Origin: Thermoplasmata archaeon
GTDB lineage: Archaea; Thermoplasmatota; Thermoplasmata; Thermoplasmatales; Thermoplasmataceae
Assembly: GCA_021797265.1 (NCBI GenBank)
Contig: JAJZZZ010000068.1
Location: 1-7,745 of the forward strand
Direction of reading: 5' to 3'
DNA length: 7,745 bases
The notes beneath the pieces are model-generated. The model was given only the letters and a program-made list of their open reading frames with translations. It had not been told where the DNA came from and did no database searches. This document shows positions 5,600 through 7,745 of the stretch, piece by piece. The position numbers and the translations under genes were made by a program. Within the stretch, counting starts at the first letter, position 1; each line of letters opens with the position of its first letter.

Positions 5600-7111
5600 T
5601 CAGGAGACGGCCCTCTTTAACCTCTCCATTACCCAGTCCCTGTCCAGATTCGAGAGGAAATACCCCAGCCTTGGGCCGCGGGTCTTTCCTATGAGTACCC
5701 TGTAGAAAATGCTGAATCCTTCCTTGGGGTCTGTATTTCCTGATCTGAGTATTTCATGTATCCTGTTGTGAATGGACTCTGCATCCCACTTCATACTCTG
5801 GCCTGTTTGCAGGAACTCCTTCAGTACAGCCTTCTCTGATTCGCCGAGTTCAACCGGTGCATCTGGGGGGAGAAGTGTGAATTTCATCTGTTCCGGACCG
5901 TAAGTGTCCAGCCACGAGCGGGCTACGTCCATCTCAGCCCTTAGATCACCGGAAATACTGTTGTGTGTATATCCACCCCTCTTCAGCGCGGACAGGAGGC
6001 CATTGTCGTCATGGTATATCTGTAAGAGCGTGATCAGGTGCCTGAAGCTCACCACATCGCCTGGCCTTTCCTCCCTTACCCTGCTCAGCTCGTATATCCT
6101 CTTTGCATCATCGTCATCGGAGGCCTCAAGGCCGAAATATATGTCCCTGTAACGTTCGTACTCGTCTATGAGGTTGAGGAGGCCAAGCCCTGGATCAAAG
6201 TCTATGTGCCTTCCGGGCTGAGATCTCGCTATGAGAAATCGAAGAATCTGCGGCGGTGCAACCCGTATCATCTCAGATGCGGGAATGGCTATTCCCGTGG
6301 AAGAATGCATGGCACCCTTTCCCTTTAGCAGTATTCTTTCGTAAATCATGGGTTTTGGTGCACTTATGCCGAAAATTTTCTCGGCTATGGCCTTGCCTGT
6401 GTCATACGATCCGCCGGGAGCGCCGTGGTCCTTTCCAAACGGCTCCACCGTGACACCAAGTATTTTCCATTTTGCGGGCCACTCTATTCTCCAGGGAAGC
6501 TTGCCCTGGTCCTTTCGCACATCGGATCGCCCAGTATGCCCGCACTTGCAGCTGTATTCCACATATGGAAAGCTGTATGATGTGACGGATGTTGTACTGA
6601 TCCTTCCACAGCTTTCACAAATGGGGTTGTATGGTGACCAGTTTTCCTCGATGTCCCTTCCGGATATTTCCTCCAGAATCGATCGGATTTGCTGTGAATT
6701 CTTCATTACCACGTCAATGGCTTCAGCAAACTTCCCTTCCCGGTACAGGTTGGAGGTCCTTATCACCTCAACCTTTACGTTGATTGTGTCAAGTGTATCC
6801 AGGAATGGGCGGAGAAAATATTCAGAATATGTCCCTTCACCCTGAGGCGCAGGTATTTTGTAAAGGGGCCGTCCCACATAACTTGAATATGACTTGTCAA
6901 GGAAAGGATAGACCTTCCTCAGGGGGTCCATGTCATCACAGAGATAAATGAACCTGGTTTCAAGCCCACGGTCCCTGGATGCAACGTAAATGAAGTTCCC
7001 GGTGAGGATCTCCCTCATGTTTCCCACATGTATGGGCCCGGATGGAGATATCCCTGTTGAGACTGTCTGATGTCCAGCCAGGTCCTGGACAAATGCATCT
7101 GCCCAGTGCAT
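5600..7111 (-). CDS. lysS: class I lysyl-tRNA synthetase
   Basis: This is the archaeal-type class I enzyme that charges tRNA(Lys). Its 503 residues fit the family length of about 500-530. Visible motifs are TGISPSGPIHVGN (19-31, HIGH motif as HVGN), CDDMDPLRK (58-66), and cysteines C165-x2-C168 and C188-x-C190, which probably bind zinc. VTVEPFGKDHGAPGGSYDTG (220-239) is characteristic of class I LysRS and shapes the lysine pocket. The KMSKS loop is aligned to KGKGAMHSSTG (263-273), which departs from the usual KMSSSKG. The C-terminal helical part (about 310-503) forms the anticodon-binding cage. The ATG at 7111 starts 5 bp after the gfcR stop. A GGTGG 12 nt upstream lies inside the end of gfcR, so the two genes are probably co-transcribed and translationally linked. 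Confidence 0.95.
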   Translation of the reverse strand: MHWADAFVQDLAGHQTVSTGISPSGPIHVGNMREILTGNFIYVASRDRGLETRFIYLCDDMDPLRKVYPFLDKSYSSYVGRPLYKIPAPQGEGTYSEYFLRPFLDTLDTINVKVEVIRTSNLYREGKFAEAIDVVMKNSQQIRSILEEISGRDIEENWSPYNPICESCGRISTTSVTSYSFPYVEYSCKCGHTGRSDVRKDQGKLPWRIEWPAKWKILGVTVEPFGKDHGAPGGSYDTGKAIAEKIFGISAPKPMIYERILLKGKGAMHSSTGIAIPASEMIRVAPPQILRFLIARSQPGRHIDFDPGLGLLNLIDEYERYRDIYFGLEASDDDDAKRIYELSRVREERPGDVVSFRHLITLLQIYHDDNGLLSALKRGGYTHNSISGDLRAEMDVARSWLDTYGPEQMKFTLLPPDAPVELGESEKAVLKEFLQTGQSMKWDAESIHNRIHEILRSGNTDPKEGFSIFYRVLIGKTRGPRLGYFLSNLDRDWVMERLKRAVS

Positions 7112-7116
7112 ATTCC

Positions 7117-7713
7117 TTACATTCCACCAACAAGGCTGGTTCTCAGTATGGATCGTATCTTCACGTCGGCAATGTCGTCACCGTTCAGCTTTGAAGCAAG
7201 GACGACAGCCAGCACAGGTGTACCACCTTCATTCTTGGTGTCCATGATGGCCCTCTTCATGGTTTCCCCTGTGCTCACCACATCGTCAATTATGACAACA
7301 TTCTTTCCCTTAACGGATGCATAGTTGCTGCTGAAGAATCCTTCCTTCCTGTTTGGGTGGGGCCGATATACTATGAGTTCGCGGCCAAGGATGTAAGACA
7401 CCATTGTAGCCAGGGGAATACCGTTGATTGTGATTCCCAGAATTGCATCTACTTCATAATCGCCATTTCCGGATTCCTCCTCTATGATGTCAGCTATAAT
7501 GCTGGCAATTGCATTGATACGTTCTCCGGTAACACCTATGGATCTCCAGCCAATCCTAACATCCTGTATCTTTGATTCCTTGAAAAATTCCTTGCTGAGT
7601 AGCCATGTGACGGTTCCTACTGAAAGGTGAAGCTCTGTTGAGATTTCCTTATCTGACATTCCCTTGTTTTTCAGGTCAAGCGCTCTCTTGTATAGCTCTT
7701 CTATGCTCTTCAT
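7117..7713 (-). CDS. gfcR: GfcR-type transcriptional regulator (HTH plus phosphoribosyltransferase domain)
   Basis: This 198-residue DNA-binding regulator belongs to a family formerly annotated as orotate phosphoribosyltransferase-like. The N-terminus has a helix-turn-helix (about 19-41, [20 protein letters not shown]). The rest is a type I PRTase fold, with a flexible-loop region near 100-130 and the PRPP-binding signature [13 protein letters not shown] (139-151) fully intact, including the D143-D144 pair. In Haloferax volcanii, GfcR activates sugar-catabolism genes, and a phosphorylated sugar or PRPP-like ligand is a reasonable effector. Transfer of that role to this organism is inferred. 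The ATG at 7713 is the natural start: it overlaps the TGA of an upstream frame (ATGA) and is preceded by a weak GGGAT. lysS follows after 5 bp. It could be confused with pyrE, but the HTH and the absence of a standard PyrE N-terminus argue against that. Confidence 0.9.
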   Translation of the reverse strand: MKSIEELYKRALDLKNKGMSDKEISTELHLSVGTVTWLLSKEFFKESKIQDVRIGWRSIGVTGERINAIASIIADIIEEESGNGDYEVDAILGITINGIPLATMVSYILGRELIVYRPHPNRKEGFFSSNYASVKGKNVVIIDDVVSTGETMKRAIMDTKNEGGTPVLAVVLASKLNGDDIADVKIRSILRTSLVGGM

Positions 7714-7745
7714 CTTAATCCCTTGAGATCCCCTTGCATGGTAAG
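7710..7745 (-). CDS. possible 3' end of an upstream gene overlapping the gfcR start
   Basis: The minus-strand frame from the window edge is open for 11 codons ([11 protein letters not shown]) and ends in a TGA that shares the ATGA overlap with the gfcR start codon. ATGA overlaps are typical of archaeal operons, so this is probably the tail of a gene beyond the right edge. Eleven residues are too few to name it. Confidence 0.25.
   Translation of the reverse strand, partial: LTMQGDLKGLR

Noticed and set aside
7117..7713. Annotation as orotate phosphoribosyltransferase (pyrE)
   Set aside because: The PRPP motif is shared, but an N-terminal helix-turn-helix precedes it, which marks the GfcR-type regulator family.
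1..7745. CRISPR array, toxin-antitoxin or defence system
   Set aside because: No regularly spaced repeats and no related proteins are present; apart from the IS and a transporter, all genes are housekeeping.

Overview
The window is archaeal and most likely comes from the Thermoplasmata or a close relative. The evidence is a class I lysyl-tRNA synthetase, an archaeal RNA polymerase subunit K (Rpb6 type), a GfcR-type regulator that fuses an HTH to a phosphoribosyltransferase domain, and TATA/BRE promoters with leaderless or very short leaders. The lineage is inferred from gene content, not from a database search.

Layout. Positions 1-126 hold the C-terminal part of a UPF0173 metal-dependent hydrolase gene on the minus strand. 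It is cut off exactly at the end of an insertion sequence. The IS spans about 127-1643. It has inverted ends and one intact IS4-superfamily (IS1634-like) DDE transposase, which probably starts at a leaderless ATG at 257. To its right, a plus-strand 12-TM major facilitator transporter (about 1794-2954) sits behind a TATA box that abuts the IS end. It converges on a small minus-strand gene, rpoK (3056-3241). The rest is minus strand: metG (3373-5508, TTG start, own promoter), lysS (5600-7111) and gfcR (7117-7713). gfcR and lysS are 5 bp apart and look like one operon, possibly continuing from an upstream gene whose last codons reach the right edge.

How it fits together. The right two thirds is a conserved information-processing block: two aminoacyl-tRNA synthetases, one RNA polymerase subunit and one sugar/nucleotide-type regulator. 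The left third is a recently rearranged accessory edge, where an IS has destroyed a hydrolase gene and may have placed its end in the promoter of a transporter gene.

I see no CRISPR array, tRNA or rRNA, and no clear new multi-gene system. The points most worth checking are the IS-flank rearrangement, an operator-like palindrome over the transposase start, and altered signature motifs in both synthetases (HPGH in MetRS, AMHSSTG in LysRS).
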